Assembly: GCA_038230415.1 (NCBI GenBank)
Contig: JBBRNH010000006.1
Coordinates: 1-64,000, forward strand
Origin: JBBRNH01 sp038230415
GTDB lineage: Bacteria; Bacteroidota; Bacteroidia; Cytophagales; Spirosomataceae
Length of the DNA: 64,000 bases
Reading direction: 5' to 3'
This document shows, piece after piece, positions 34,820 to 43,017 of the stretch (its first letter is position 1; every line of letters begins with the position of its first letter). A program made the position numbers and the translations under genes. The notes under the pieces are model-generated. The model worked only from the letters and a program-made list of their open reading frames with translations. It was not told the origin of the DNA and ran no database searches.

Positions 34820-34910
34820 AGACGCATAATTGCGTCTCCTCCGGCAAATGAAAAGAGACGCATAATTGCGTCTCCTCAGGCAAATAAAAAGAGACGCAAA
34901 TATGCGTCTC
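34819..34910. repeat. Three tandem 36-base units with a near-palindromic core
   Basis: GAGACGCATAATTGCGTCTC occurs at 34819-34838 and 34855-34874, and a variant at 34891-34910. The spacers CTCCGGCAAATGAAAA and CTCAGGCAAATAAAAA are nearly the same, so the array is a tandem repeat with a 36-base period. It exactly fills the space between two convergent stop codons (34817-34819 and 34910-34912). Confidence 0.85.
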
Positions 34911-35770
34911 TACACTAATTTCTCCCGCAAAAACGCCAGCGTCCGGCTCCAGGCAAGTTTGGCTGCGGCTTCGTTGTAGCGCGTCGGGGCGGTATCGTTA
35001 TGGAAAGCGTGTTGTGCGCCATCATAGATAAATAACTGATAATCAACGCCCGCTTTCTTCAATGCGTCTTCATAGGCCGGAATACCGGCGTTCACGCGCT
35101 CGTCAAGCCCGCCGTAGTGCAGTTGAACGGCGGCTTTGATTTTTGGTACATCGGCGGCATCGGGTTGGCGACCGTAATACGGCACGGCGGCTTTGAGGCC
35201 GGGCGCGTAAATAGCCAACTGATTTGCCATTGCCCCGCCCCAGCAGAACCCTACGCAACCGACGTTGCCGGTGCTGTTGGCGTTGGTTTTCAGGAACGAC
35301 ACGGCATTCACGAAATTTTCGCGGGTTTTCAGGGGGTCTAATTTCCCGAACAGTTCGCGCATGGCGGTTTCGTCGGCGGGGGTGCCGCCAGCCGGGGCCA
35401 GCGCGTCGGGCGCGAGAGCCACAAAACCGGCAACGGCCAACCGGCGGGTCACGTCTTCGATATGGGCGTTCAGGCCCCGGTTTTCGTGAATGACCACCAC
35501 TGCCGGGTACTTACCAACGGCGGCAGGCCGGGCAAGGTAGCCTTTCATGGTGGTGCCGTCGGCTCCCGGAAACGACACGGTTTCGGTCACGATACGGTCG
35601 TCGGTATGGGCTACGGTTTCGGCGTGGGCGTAGTTGATTTCAAGCATCGGCAGCAGGGCTAAAGCGGCTGCGGCCCCGCCCGTAAGTTCGGCAAGGCGAC
35701 GGAGAAACACCTCCCGCGAGAGGGGTTTGTGGGTGTATTCGTCGAAGAGATTGATAATGCGCTGATCCAT
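34910..35770 (-). CDS. Dienelactone hydrolase family protein
   Basis: A 286-residue alpha/beta hydrolase. The nucleophile is Cys176 in VGFCWGG, with the Asp in GLDERVN and the His in GAQHAFHN completing the triad. Carboxymethylenebutenolidase-type enzymes open lactones in aromatic ring degradation, but most Bacteroidota members have unknown substrates. A hydrophobic segment with Ala-rich character (GGAAAALALLPML) around residues 31-43, after the LSREVFLRRLAEL stretch, resembles a Tat-less export or membrane anchor signal. The start beginning MDQRIIN is preferred over a Met nine codons earlier. Confidence 0.88.
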   Translation of the reverse strand: MDQRIINLFDEYTHKPLSREVFLRRLAELTGGAAAALALLPMLEINYAHAETVAHTDDRIVTETVSFPGADGTTMKGYLARPAAVGKYPAVVVIHENRGLNAHIEDVTRRLAVAGFVALAPDALAPAGGTPADETAMRELFGKLDPLKTRENFVNAVSFLKTNANSTGNVGCVGFCWGGAMANQLAIYAPGLKAAVPYYGRQPDAADVPKIKAAVQLHYGGLDERVNAGIPAYEDALKKAGVDYQLFIYDGAQHAFHNDTAPTRYNEAAAKLAWSRTLAFLREKLV

Positions 35771-35926
35771 TGGAGCATTGGGGTTGATGTTGAACAAATA
35801 TAGTGCAGGCCGGGCGGCATTATCCCAAAAACTACGCGCACAGTCCGCTATTTCTGCCGTTTATCCCAAACTCATAGCCCCACAACAGCCCGGCCCGTAA
35901 CATTGGCTTCGTAAACAGCAAAGCGT

Positions 35927-37414
35927 ATGCGTTTAACACCAACTTTCTACTTTTCTCTGCTTTTGTCGGGGCTGTCAGCCGTCAGCCATGTACAAGGGCA
36001 AAGCGCGATGTCGCCCGGTGTGGGTAACAGCATCCGCACCGTTAGCGCACCCAGCCGGGTTAATCTGCAACAGTGCATTGACATTGCCCGGCAAAATAAT
36101 ATCAGCATCCGGCAGGGGCAACTCACCACCGAGAATAGCAGTCTGCAACTGCGGCAATCGCAACTGAACCTGTTGCCGAACGCTGTTTTTCAGCTTAGTG
36201 AGTCGCGGAGTGGCGGGCGCAATATTGACCCCCGCACCAATCAGTTTGTGCAGCAAAGCATCACATCGGGCAATTATCAGCTCAGTTCCTCGGCCACGCT
36301 GTTTAACGGCTTCGTGCTGAAAAACACCATTAAACAAAACGATTTGCTGTTGCAGGCTACGCGTCAGGAATTGCGGACGACCGAAAACAACGTCTCGATC
36401 AACGTAGCCCAGTTTTACCTCAACGTACTGACCAACAGCGAACAGTTGGTGGTGGCCCAGCGGCAGTCCGACATCACGCGGGCGCAACTGAGCCGTACCG
36501 AGCGATTGGTAGCGGCAGGGTCGCTGCCCGAAGCCAACCTGTATGATCTGCGGGCGCAGCTTGCCAGCAATGAGTTAGACATTGTGAACGCCCAGAATAA
36601 TGTTGATCTGGCAAAAGTCTCGCTGTTGCAGGTGATGAACGTGCCGATCAACCTCGCCATCGAAGTGGAACCCGTTGCTATTCCCGACCCGACCGTTGCG
36701 CCCTACGCCCAGACCGTGCAGGAGGTGTATGAGATTGCCGAGCGCAGCCTGCCCGACGTTGCCGGTACGGATTTGCGGGTTCGGGCGGCCAACATGGGCG
36801 TGGAGGTTGCCAAAGGCGGGCTGTTTCCAACGGTGTTGGTCAGCGGCAATTTAAGCAGTTTACATTCGAGCGCGGCCCAGCAGCAAACCCCTAATGGGCA
36901 GGTAACACAGCAACTACTGCCTTATTTTGCTGCCGATGGCACACCAGTGCCGATTTATATTGCTGTGCCGGGGTACAATTATACAGGTCAGCCGATTGGT
37001 ACGCAGTTGGGCAACAACCTCAACCGTTCGGTATCATTATCGGTCAGGATGCCGATTTTTCAGGCGTATCAGGCCAAAAACCGCATTGCCTCGGCCCGGA
37101 TTCAGCAGCAGGGAGCCGAACTGACGGCCCAAAACGTGCGGCTCAACCTGCGCCAGCAAATCGAAACGGCCTACACCACCCTGCGGGCATCGGCCAATCG
37201 GTACATTGCCACGCAGTCGCAGGTCAACTCCTTAGAACGGGCCTTTGCCGTGTCGGAAAGCCGCCTGAACGCCGGGGCCATCAACGCAACGGACTACAAC
37301 GTGGCAAAATCGAACCTCGACCGCGCCCGCGCCAGCCTGATCCAGTCGCGCTATGATTACGTGTTCAGAACCAAGATTTTAGACTTTTACCAGAATAAAC
37401 CCCTAAGTTTTTAA
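35927..37414 (+). CDS. TolC-family outer-membrane efflux protein
   Basis: A 495-residue outer-membrane channel. The signal peptide (to about VQG, residue 24) is followed by two repeated outer-membrane-efflux halves. These have long Gln/Asn-rich coiled-coil helices (for example LQCCIDIARQNN-like and LRQSQLNLLPNAVF segments) and beta hairpins. It would connect a periplasmic adaptor to the exterior. The next gene is such an adaptor, but no inner-membrane pump follows. The stop codon touches a heptanucleotide hairpin repeat that fills the gap to the adaptor. Confidence 0.92.
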   Translation: MRLTPTFYFSLLLSGLSAVSHVQGQSAMSPGVGNSIRTVSAPSRVNLQQCIDIARQNNISIRQGQLTTENSSLQLRQSQLNLLPNAVFQLSESRSGGRNIDPRTNQFVQQSITSGNYQLSSSATLFNGFVLKNTIKQNDLLLQATRQELRTTENNVSINVAQFYLNVLTNSEQLVVAQRQSDITRAQLSRTERLVAAGSLPEANLYDLRAQLASNELDIVNAQNNVDLAKVSLLQVMNVPINLAIEVEPVAIPDPTVAPYAQTVQEVYEIAERSLPDVAGTDLRVRAANMGVEVAKGGLFPTVLVSGNLSSLHSSAAQQQTPNGQVTQQLLPYFAADGTPVPIYIAVPGYNYTGQPIGTQLGNNLNRSVSLSVRMPIFQAYQAKNRIASARIQQQGAELTAQNVRLNLRQQIETAYTTLRASANRYIATQSQVNSLERAFAVSESRLNAGAINATDYNVAKSNLDRARASLIQSRYDYVFRTKILDFYQNKPLSF

Positions 37415-37507
37415 GTGGTTAGTGGCAAGTGGTAAGTTGGCTACCGCGTCAGTATATGCTTGCGGTAGCCAACTTGCCACTAACCACTTCTCACTTGCCA
37501 CCTACTA
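37415..37507. repeat. Heptanucleotide hairpin repeat, copy C
   Basis: GTGGTTA, GTGGCAA and GTGGTAA units lead into a perfect 14-base stem (AAGTTGGCTACCGC, 37434-37447, with 37462-37475). They are then mirrored by CCACTAA and CCACTTC-type units. It starts directly after the TolC stop and ends just before the adaptor start, so it lies within the shared transcript. Confidence 0.85.
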
Positions 37508-37515
37508 CTAAACCC

Positions 37516-38922
37516 ATGAAAAAAAAATCAAACCGCATCTGGTGGATTCTCGGAACCATCGTTATTCTGATTGCCGGCGGATTAATTGCCGCCAAACAGG
37601 CCGGGTTGATCGGCAAACCTAAAACAACCGACGTTGATTTTGCCGCCGTTCAAAAAACCAATATCATCGAGCGGGTCAGCGCGTCGGGCCGGGTGCAGCC
37701 CGAAATCGAGGTGAAAATCAGCCCCGACGTATCGGGCGAGATCATTGGGTTATACGTCAACGAAGGTGATCCGGTGAAAGCCGGGCAGTTGCTGTGCCGG
37801 ATTCGGCCCGATAATTACGAGTCGCTCCTGGCGCGGGCGCGGGCGGCTGTAAACCAGAGCCGGGCGCAGTTTGAGCAGGCCAAAGCCAGTGTGTCGCAGT
37901 CAGAAGCGCGGCAAATCAGGAGCAAGGCCGACTATGAACGGAACCGTAAACTGTTGGGCGACAAGGTGATTTCGCAGGCTGATTTTGAAACGTCGGAAGC
38001 CAATTTCAACGTCTCGAAGCAGGAGATAGAAGCGGCCCGCGCCAACGTCCGGGCGGCTCAGTTTCAGATTCAGAGTGCAGAAGCCAGCCTGCGCGATGCC
38101 ACCGAGAACCTCCGCAAAACCACGATTTATTCGCCCGTGAACGGCACGGTGTCCAAACTCAACATCGAAGCCGGGGAGCGCGTGGTGGGAACGAGTCAGA
38201 TGGCCGGTACGGAAATTATGCGGCTGGCAAACCTCAACAACATGGAAGTTCGGGTGAATGTGAATGAGAACGATATTGTGCGCGTCACCCTCGGCGACAC
38301 GGCAGATATTGAAGTAGACTCCTACACCACGCAGGGCCGGAAGTTCAAAGGCATCGTGACCGAAATCTCAAATACGGCCAACGGACTCGCGGGCAGCACC
38401 AACGCAGCGGCCCAACTCTCGACCGATGCCGTGACCGAATTTGAAGTGAAAGTGAAAATCCTGAATCTTTCGTATCGTGATTTGGCGGCAGAAGCCAGCA
38501 AAAAAGGCTACCCGTTTAAGCCCGGTATGACGGCCTCGGTGGAGATTATCACCAACCGGCGCGACGGTATTCTGGCCGTGCCGATTGCCGCCGTAACCAC
38601 CCGCAGTATTGACAATGACCCCATCAAAAAGGAGGGTGGTGGCCCCCCGCCACCCGATGGCCCGCCAAAAGCCGACGATGCCAGTGTCAACGCCAAAAAA
38701 GTGGCTATCACCGAGATTGTATTTGTGAACGAAGGCGGCAAGGCCAAACAGCGCACGGTGAAAACGGGTATCTCCGATTTTGAGAATATCCAGATTATGT
38801 CGGGCCTGAAAGCAGGCGAACAAATCATTGCCGGGCCGTTTCTGGCCGTATCCAAGAAGCTGAAAGACGGGGATTTGGTGAGCAAACGAGACCCGAAAAA
38901 GGAGCAGAAGAAGGAGGAATAA
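37516..38922 (+). CDS. Periplasmic adaptor (membrane-fusion) protein, MacA/HlyD type
   Basis: A 468-residue adaptor. A short cytoplasmic basic start (MKKKSNR) precedes one membrane anchor (IWWILGTIVILIAGGLIAA). Next come a barrel-sandwich/lipoyl half (SPDVSGEIIGLYVNEGDPVKAGQLL), a long coiled-coil hairpin (about residues 105-210), the returning lipoyl half (IYSPVNGTVSKLNIEAGERV) and beta-barrel and membrane-proximal domains. A Pro/Gly-rich insert (GGGPPPPDGPPKADD) lies in the C-terminal part and the tail is Lys-rich. The start beginning MKKKSNR avoids reading through the repeat upstream. The pump partner (MacB or RND) is not in the window. Confidence 0.92.
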   Translation: MKKKSNRIWWILGTIVILIAGGLIAAKQAGLIGKPKTTDVDFAAVQKTNIIERVSASGRVQPEIEVKISPDVSGEIIGLYVNEGDPVKAGQLLCRIRPDNYESLLARARAAVNQSRAQFEQAKASVSQSEARQIRSKADYERNRKLLGDKVISQADFETSEANFNVSKQEIEAARANVRAAQFQIQSAEASLRDATENLRKTTIYSPVNGTVSKLNIEAGERVVGTSQMAGTEIMRLANLNNMEVRVNVNENDIVRVTLGDTADIEVDSYTTQGRKFKGIVTEISNTANGLAGSTNAAAQLSTDAVTEFEVKVKILNLSYRDLAAEASKKGYPFKPGMTASVEIITNRRDGILAVPIAAVTTRSIDNDPIKKEGGGPPPPDGPPKADDASVNAKKVAITEIVFVNEGGKAKQRTVKTGISDFENIQIMSGLKAGEQIIAGPFLAVSKKLKDGDLVSKRDPKKEQKKEE

Positions 38923-38932
38923 AGCGGCCCGC

Positions 38933-39436
38933 CTAAAACCGTAGTCCGACGTTGGCTGTGTAGAACAGCCCGGCAGAATACCGATAATTCGACATCTCGA
39001 ACGCCAGAAACCCCCGCCGACCCAAGTGAATACGAAACCCGCCGAAATATTTTACGGCGACTCCCTCGCGCAGTGTAACGCCATCGCTGATCGTCTGCCG
39101 TTCGCCGTAGCCAACACCCGTACCGATGTATGAATCGGCTTTGGCTGAACTGAACGGGTGGAAGTACAGACGGGGCGTGACCGATAAATCCTGCTGATTA
39201 AGGCTGTTACTTTTGACGAAATTAGCCGACAGGCCAACCCCAAAGCGGTTTTTCAGCACGGGCAACCGATATTCATACGTCGGGGCGATGATGAATTGAC
39301 CGGGCTTGCCCGGAAAACCATCAAAGGTGGTGTACCAGCCAATGCTGGCGTAATGCCGGGGCATCAGAGTCGGTATCTGGGCCACACAATGACCGCTTAG
39401 AAAAGCCAGTACCAAGGTATATGTTGACCGTTTCAT
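38933..39436 (-). CDS. Small predicted outer-membrane beta-barrel protein
   Basis: A 167-residue protein with a signal peptide ending SGHCVAQ. The mature part consists of alternating amphipathic strands (TPRLYFHPFSS, VKYFGGFRIHL, FLAFEMSNYRYSAGLFY) and ends in the aromatic residue Phe typical of barrels. No named family is recognised. It is convergent with the adaptor gene (10-base gap) and divergent from the exonuclease. Confidence 0.72.
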   Translation of the reverse strand: MKRSTYTLVLAFLSGHCVAQIPTLMPRHYASIGWYTTFDGFPGKPGQFIIAPTYEYRLPVLKNRFGVGLSANFVKSNSLNQQDLSVTPRLYFHPFSSAKADSYIGTGVGYGERQTISDGVTLREGVAVKYFGGFRIHLGRRGFLAFEMSNYRYSAGLFYTANVGLRF

Positions 39437-39526
39437 AACTCATTTTTAGTTGACTACGGAACGAAATTGCCTGATTATCAAGTATAAACCAGCGTCGAGG
39501 CTTTTATTTTCAACTACGATTCTACT

Positions 39527-40135
39527 ATGCCATTCCTTGTTCTTGATCTCGAAATGACCGGCCCGGAGCCGGACTACAACGAAATTATTCAGGTGGGAGC
39601 CGTGCTGTTCGACGATGACTGGAACGAGCGCGGCCAATACCTGACCAATGTCTATCCCGAAAACAAAGATGCGTTTTCGAGCGAATCCGAAAAGATTCAC
39701 AACCTCTCCTTAGCCGAATTGGAGGACGCACCGATGATCTACGACGTGCTGCCGGCAATGGAAGAATGGATTATCAAGCAGTTGGGCCTTACCAAACGCG
39801 GCCCCAGTGTTGACAATTCGGGCTTGCTACGCGACGTGATTATCTGCGGGCAGAGCGTTATCAACGACATCAATTTTTTGAAGGAGGCCTACCGGCTCGA
39901 AAAACTGAAATGGCCGTATTCGCGCACCCTGATTGACCTCCACACGCTGGCTTATTTTGTGTTTCGAGTCATGAAAAAACGGAAGCAGCGCGTACCGGAG
40001 CGGCTCAGTCTGACGGCCATTGCCGCCTACTTCGGCTTTGAACGCGAAGGCGATTTTCACAACGCGCTGGAAGATGCGGTGCTAACAGCGCAGTGCCTGA
40101 AGAAGGTTTTTGAACTGGGAGAAAAGAGGGAGTAA
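39527..40135 (+). CDS. DEDDh-type 3'-5' exonuclease
   Basis: A 202-residue exonuclease of the DnaQ/RNase T superfamily. Exo I is VLDLEMTG (Asp7, Glu9). Exo II has the Asp in SVINDINFL. Exo III has the His and Asp in DFHNALEDAVLTA. It probably digests single-stranded DNA or RNA ends in repair or RNA turnover. There is no other replicase domain, so it is a stand-alone enzyme. It is convergent with the CHAT gene, with a shared hairpin at their ends. Confidence 0.88.
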   Translation: MPFLVLDLEMTGPEPDYNEIIQVGAVLFDDDWNERGQYLTNVYPENKDAFSSESEKIHNLSLAELEDAPMIYDVLPAMEEWIIKQLGLTKRGPSVDNSGLLRDVIICGQSVINDINFLKEAYRLEKLKWPYSRTLIDLHTLAYFVFRVMKKRKQRVPERLSLTAIAAYFGFEREGDFHNALEDAVLTAQCLKKVFELGEKRE

Positions 40136-40184
40136 GGCGGGTTGAAACCCGCGTTTTGATTAGAACTGCGGGTTTCCAACCGCC
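40136..40184. terminator. Bidirectional terminator overlapping the CHAT gene end
   Basis: GGCGGGTTGAAACCCGC (40136-40152) pairs with 40168-40184 with two mismatches. The CHAT stop codon (40160-40162) lies in the loop, and its last codons are in the right arm. It separates the convergent exonuclease and CHAT genes. A short T-run in the loop is the only U-tract. Confidence 0.55.
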
Positions 40185-43009
40185 TTGCGCTGCCGCCACG
40201 CCCGCCACCCCACGCCACCCAAAACCAGTACAAAAATCCCACCACCCAATAGCCACCACGAGTTGCCTTTAGAAAGCGGAGCCGCATCGCCCACCAAAAT
40301 CAGCCCCGCCCACCGCGCCGGGAGTTGATTGGCCGCGTCGCCTTCGGTCATAAACTGCTGTTTGGCGCGTTGCAGGGCCACATCTTTGGGCAGACCCTGT
40401 TGCAGAAATTCATAAAACAAGGCCGTCAGGCGGTAAGTAGCCTGATTTTCGACGCTCCAGAGTGTGGTGCCGATGCTCGGAATACCCAGCGAGGCAAAAC
40501 CCCGCGCCAGACTAAACACCCCCTCACCCTGCTGATTGGCCCCCAACCCGGTGCGGCAGGCCGACAACACCAATAGCTCTGCCCCGAACGGTAGTTGGTT
40601 GTTGAGGTCAGAGAGCCGCAGGGACGAATCGGCAAAAAACAGCACGGGTTCTTCCGATGCTATTTTTCGATTCGTGTCGGCATCGGCGTGGGTAAAAAGT
40701 TGAATCACGCGGTGGCCCGGCGACTGGCTCAGAAACGCCCGGCGCGTGGCCGTTGGGCCGGTCAGCAACGTGGGCCACAAAAAGCCGTTGCCAATTTGAG
40801 TTAGTGCCTCGCCGGAGCCGGGCAGCGCGGCTAACCCGCCCGGAAACGCGACGGGAGCTATGCCCAGAAACGCCCGTTGCGGGCCGCGGAAGTTCCACGA
40901 CGTTGTGCGGCCAGACGGGCCCCGGTCGGGGTTTTTGAGCAGCATCCGCGCCGAGTAGGTATAGCTGAAGGCGTAATGATTCACCAAAAAATCGGGTTGG
41001 TCGGCGCGTCTGCTCAGGGCATCGAGGGGCAGAAAAAAACCATCGGGCGAGACCACCACGCGGCCATCGGGCAACCCAAGCGGGGCCAACAATTGCCGAT
41101 ACAGGCTGTGGGCCAGCGTTTTATACTGCCCGAAGTTTCGGTTCTGGGCGTTGGCATCGGCCAGCAATCCCCGAAAAACTGCCGTTTCCTGCCGGTACCG
41201 AGCAACGGGCTGGCGGAGTAGTTTGGCTCCTGTTGGCGTAATGCCCAGCACATACAGAGCCGAATCACCGACGAAATAACTCACCAACGACGCTTTTTCC
41301 TGACCAAGCCACTGCTGCACATCGGGCAGGGCTGGAACCGTGTTGTCGTATTTATAGCGGTAGTAAGCGGGGTTGGTGGTTTCGAGTTGTTTCAGAAAAC
41401 GGTCGAGGTTGTCCTGCGCCGTGCCGAGAGCGGTTTGCAGACTGTCGGGGCGGGTTTTGGTGTCGGCCAACTGGCTTTGCAGGGTTGTTACTTGCTGGCG
41501 CAGGGTTTGTTCCTGCGCGGCCTGAGCGGGTGGCAGTTGCTGCCGCGCACCGAGTTCGTTGAGTTTGTCGGCGAGCATCACGGCGCGGCTTTTCTCAAAA
41601 AACTTAAACGCATTGGGCGCGTCGTTGAGCCGGTAACAGGTTTCGATAGCCCGTTCGTAAAGACTCCGCGTTTTTTCGCGCCAGAACAGTTTTGATTGTT
41701 GCCCGGTATGCTCCCAGCGCATAAAATCAACCAATTGGTCGGCAAGTTGATACGTGGCTAAGGCGTTGCGGAAATACTGCTTATTCTTAGTTGCTTTGGC
41801 CCAGTCGAGCCATGAATCGGCTTTGTTGCTCAGTAAGTCGAGCAGATATTGTTTTGACGAACTTTTGCGAAGCATGGCTACTGCCGGGTTCGCCGTTGGC
41901 TGGTGATTGGTAAAACCGACGGGGGCCGTAATGAGTGCTTGCTGACAATAGTATAATGATTTTGTAAAGTCTTTTTCGCTCCGGTATGTACTGCCTATTT
42001 TACTGAAAACAACGGCTTTAGCAAACAATTCATTACGGTCATACTCCATCGCTTGCCAGTAGTATTGGCGTGCTTGCGGGTAATTGTGTTGTATTGTTTC
42101 GCTGATGCGTCCTAAACTGGCTAAGGCCTGGGCACATCCCTCTTTATAGTCGGCATACTGAGCCTGTTGGCTGATTTTAACCGCTTCCTGAAAATAATAA
42201 ATGGCTTTTTGGGGCTGTTTGGCCTGTAATTCCAGATCGGCCATGACTGAGCAAACCCGCGCCAGTTGACCCGGGCTTTTTAGGGTGGTTGCTAACCGGA
42301 GGGCTTCCCGCAGGGGCGGTTCGGCAAGTGGTAGGCGATGCAGGCTAAGAAGTGCCTGAGCTTTTTGGACTAAGTTCTCAATCTGCCACGAAATATGGTT
42401 GCCGCGAATCGCTAATTGATACCCCGCTTCAGCACAACGAGCAGCCTTTTCATAATCGCCCAAATGTTCGTATAAACTCGCTTGTTGAACCCAGGCATTC
42501 GCGCCCGTGCCGAATTTTTCGGGATACTGCATCGCTACCGCAACACAACGGGTGTAGGCGGCTATGGCTTCATCGTTCTTTTGTTGCTCAGACAGGGCGC
42601 GGCCTATGTTGAAATAGCTGTTGGCAGTATTGGCATACCGGGCCATAGCCGAGGGTTCGTTGTTAATACGAATTGCTTGTCGGCTGAAAATCAGTACGCT
42701 GTCGTATTTGCCTAAGGTTAGATAATTCTTGCCTACTGTATGCAGGAGTTTAGCATAAACCGAATCGTGGGTGTGTCCCAACCGCAGACACTGTTTCGAT
42801 AAAGGCGTTAATTGGTTAATTATTTTTTGAGGATCAGTGCCGGAGGCAATATGTGTCAATTGCTCATAGATGCGTTGTTTGTCAGTGTGTTGGCCCATAG
42901 CCGGGCGCACCCCAAGCCCGCCAACAACCAAAACCCCTCCCCAAAACACCTGTTTTGGGGAGGGGGCCGATTGACTCCGTAAGCAGACTAACCACTGGCT
43001 TACATTCAT
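40160..43009 (-). CDS. Exported TPR-CHAT caspase-like protease
   Basis: A 949-residue protein. A signal-peptide-like core (VFWGGVLVVGGLGV, residues 21-34, ending AMGQ) is followed by about nine TPR units (about 45-480). Next are a Gln-rich coiled coil (about 505-560) and a CHAT domain (about 600-895) with catalytic His774 (LFTHADAD) and Cys818 (LSACRTG). A C-terminal membrane span (SWWLLGGGIFVLVLGGVGW) with a basic tail RAWRQRK completes it. The positive-inside rule puts the TPR and CHAT parts in the periplasm. CHAT domains are caspase-clan cysteine peptidases. The gene is the last of a five-gene operon (8 bases after the S8 gene). A repeat-derived palindrome encodes part of the export signal; a later Met39 start would lack it. 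Confidence 0.9.
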   Translation of the reverse strand: MNVSQWLVCLRSQSAPSPKQVFWGGVLVVGGLGVRPAMGQHTDKQRIYEQLTHIASGTDPQKIINQLTPLSKQCLRLGHTHDSVYAKLLHTVGKNYLTLGKYDSVLIFSRQAIRINNEPSAMARYANTANSYFNIGRALSEQQKNDEAIAAYTRCVAVAMQYPEKFGTGANAWVQQASLYEHLGDYEKAARCAEAGYQLAIRGNHISWQIENLVQKAQALLSLHRLPLAEPPLREALRLATTLKSPGQLARVCSVMADLELQAKQPQKAIYYFQEAVKISQQAQYADYKEGCAQALASLGRISETIQHNYPQARQYYWQAMEYDRNELFAKAVVFSKIGSTYRSEKDFTKSLYYCQQALITAPVGFTNHQPTANPAVAMLRKSSSKQYLLDLLSNKADSWLDWAKATKNKQYFRNALATYQLADQLVDFMRWEHTGQQSKLFWREKTRSLYERAIETCYRLNDAPNAFKFFEKSRAVMLADKLNELGARQQLPPAQAAQEQTLRQQVTTLQSQLADTKTRPDSLQTALGTAQDNLDRFLKQLETTNPAYYRYKYDNTVPALPDVQQWLGQEKASLVSYFVGDSALYVLGITPTGAKLLRQPVARYRQETAVFRGLLADANAQNRNFGQYKTLAHSLYRQLLAPLGLPDGRVVVSPDGFFLPLDALSRRADQPDFLVNHYAFSYTYSARMLLKNPDRGPSGRTTSWNFRGPQRAFLGIAPVAFPGGLAALPGSGEALTQIGNGFLWPTLLTGPTATRRAFLSQSPGHRVIQLFTHADADTNRKIASEEPVLFFADSSLRLSDLNNQLPFGAELLVLSACRTGLGANQQGEGVFSLARGFASLGIPSIGTTLWSVENQATYRLTALFYEFLQQGLPKDVALQRAKQQFMTEGDAANQLPARWAGLILVGDAAPLSKGNSWWLLGGGIFVLVLGGVGWRAWRQRKAVGNPQF
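42934..42965. repeat. Palindromic repeat inside the CHAT signal-peptide codons
   Basis: CCCCTCCCCAAAACA (42934-42948) and TGTTTTGGGGAGGGG (42951-42965) are perfect complements separated by two bases. It is inside the coding sequence, about 45-75 bases after the start codon. It resembles the G+C-rich palindrome at 11102-11124. Confidence 0.8.
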
Positions 43010-43017
43010 GGTATCTA

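Noticed and set aside
34819..34910. Looks like a minimal CRISPR array (three 20-base palindromic units with 16-base spacers).
   Set aside because: The spacers are almost identical, so it is a plain tandem repeat. No cas gene is nearby.
40160..43009. TPR-CHAT as a type III-E CRISPR (Craspase) component.
   Set aside because: No gRAMP/Cas7-11, Csx30, Csx31 or CRISPR array is present, and this protein has export and membrane-anchor signals.
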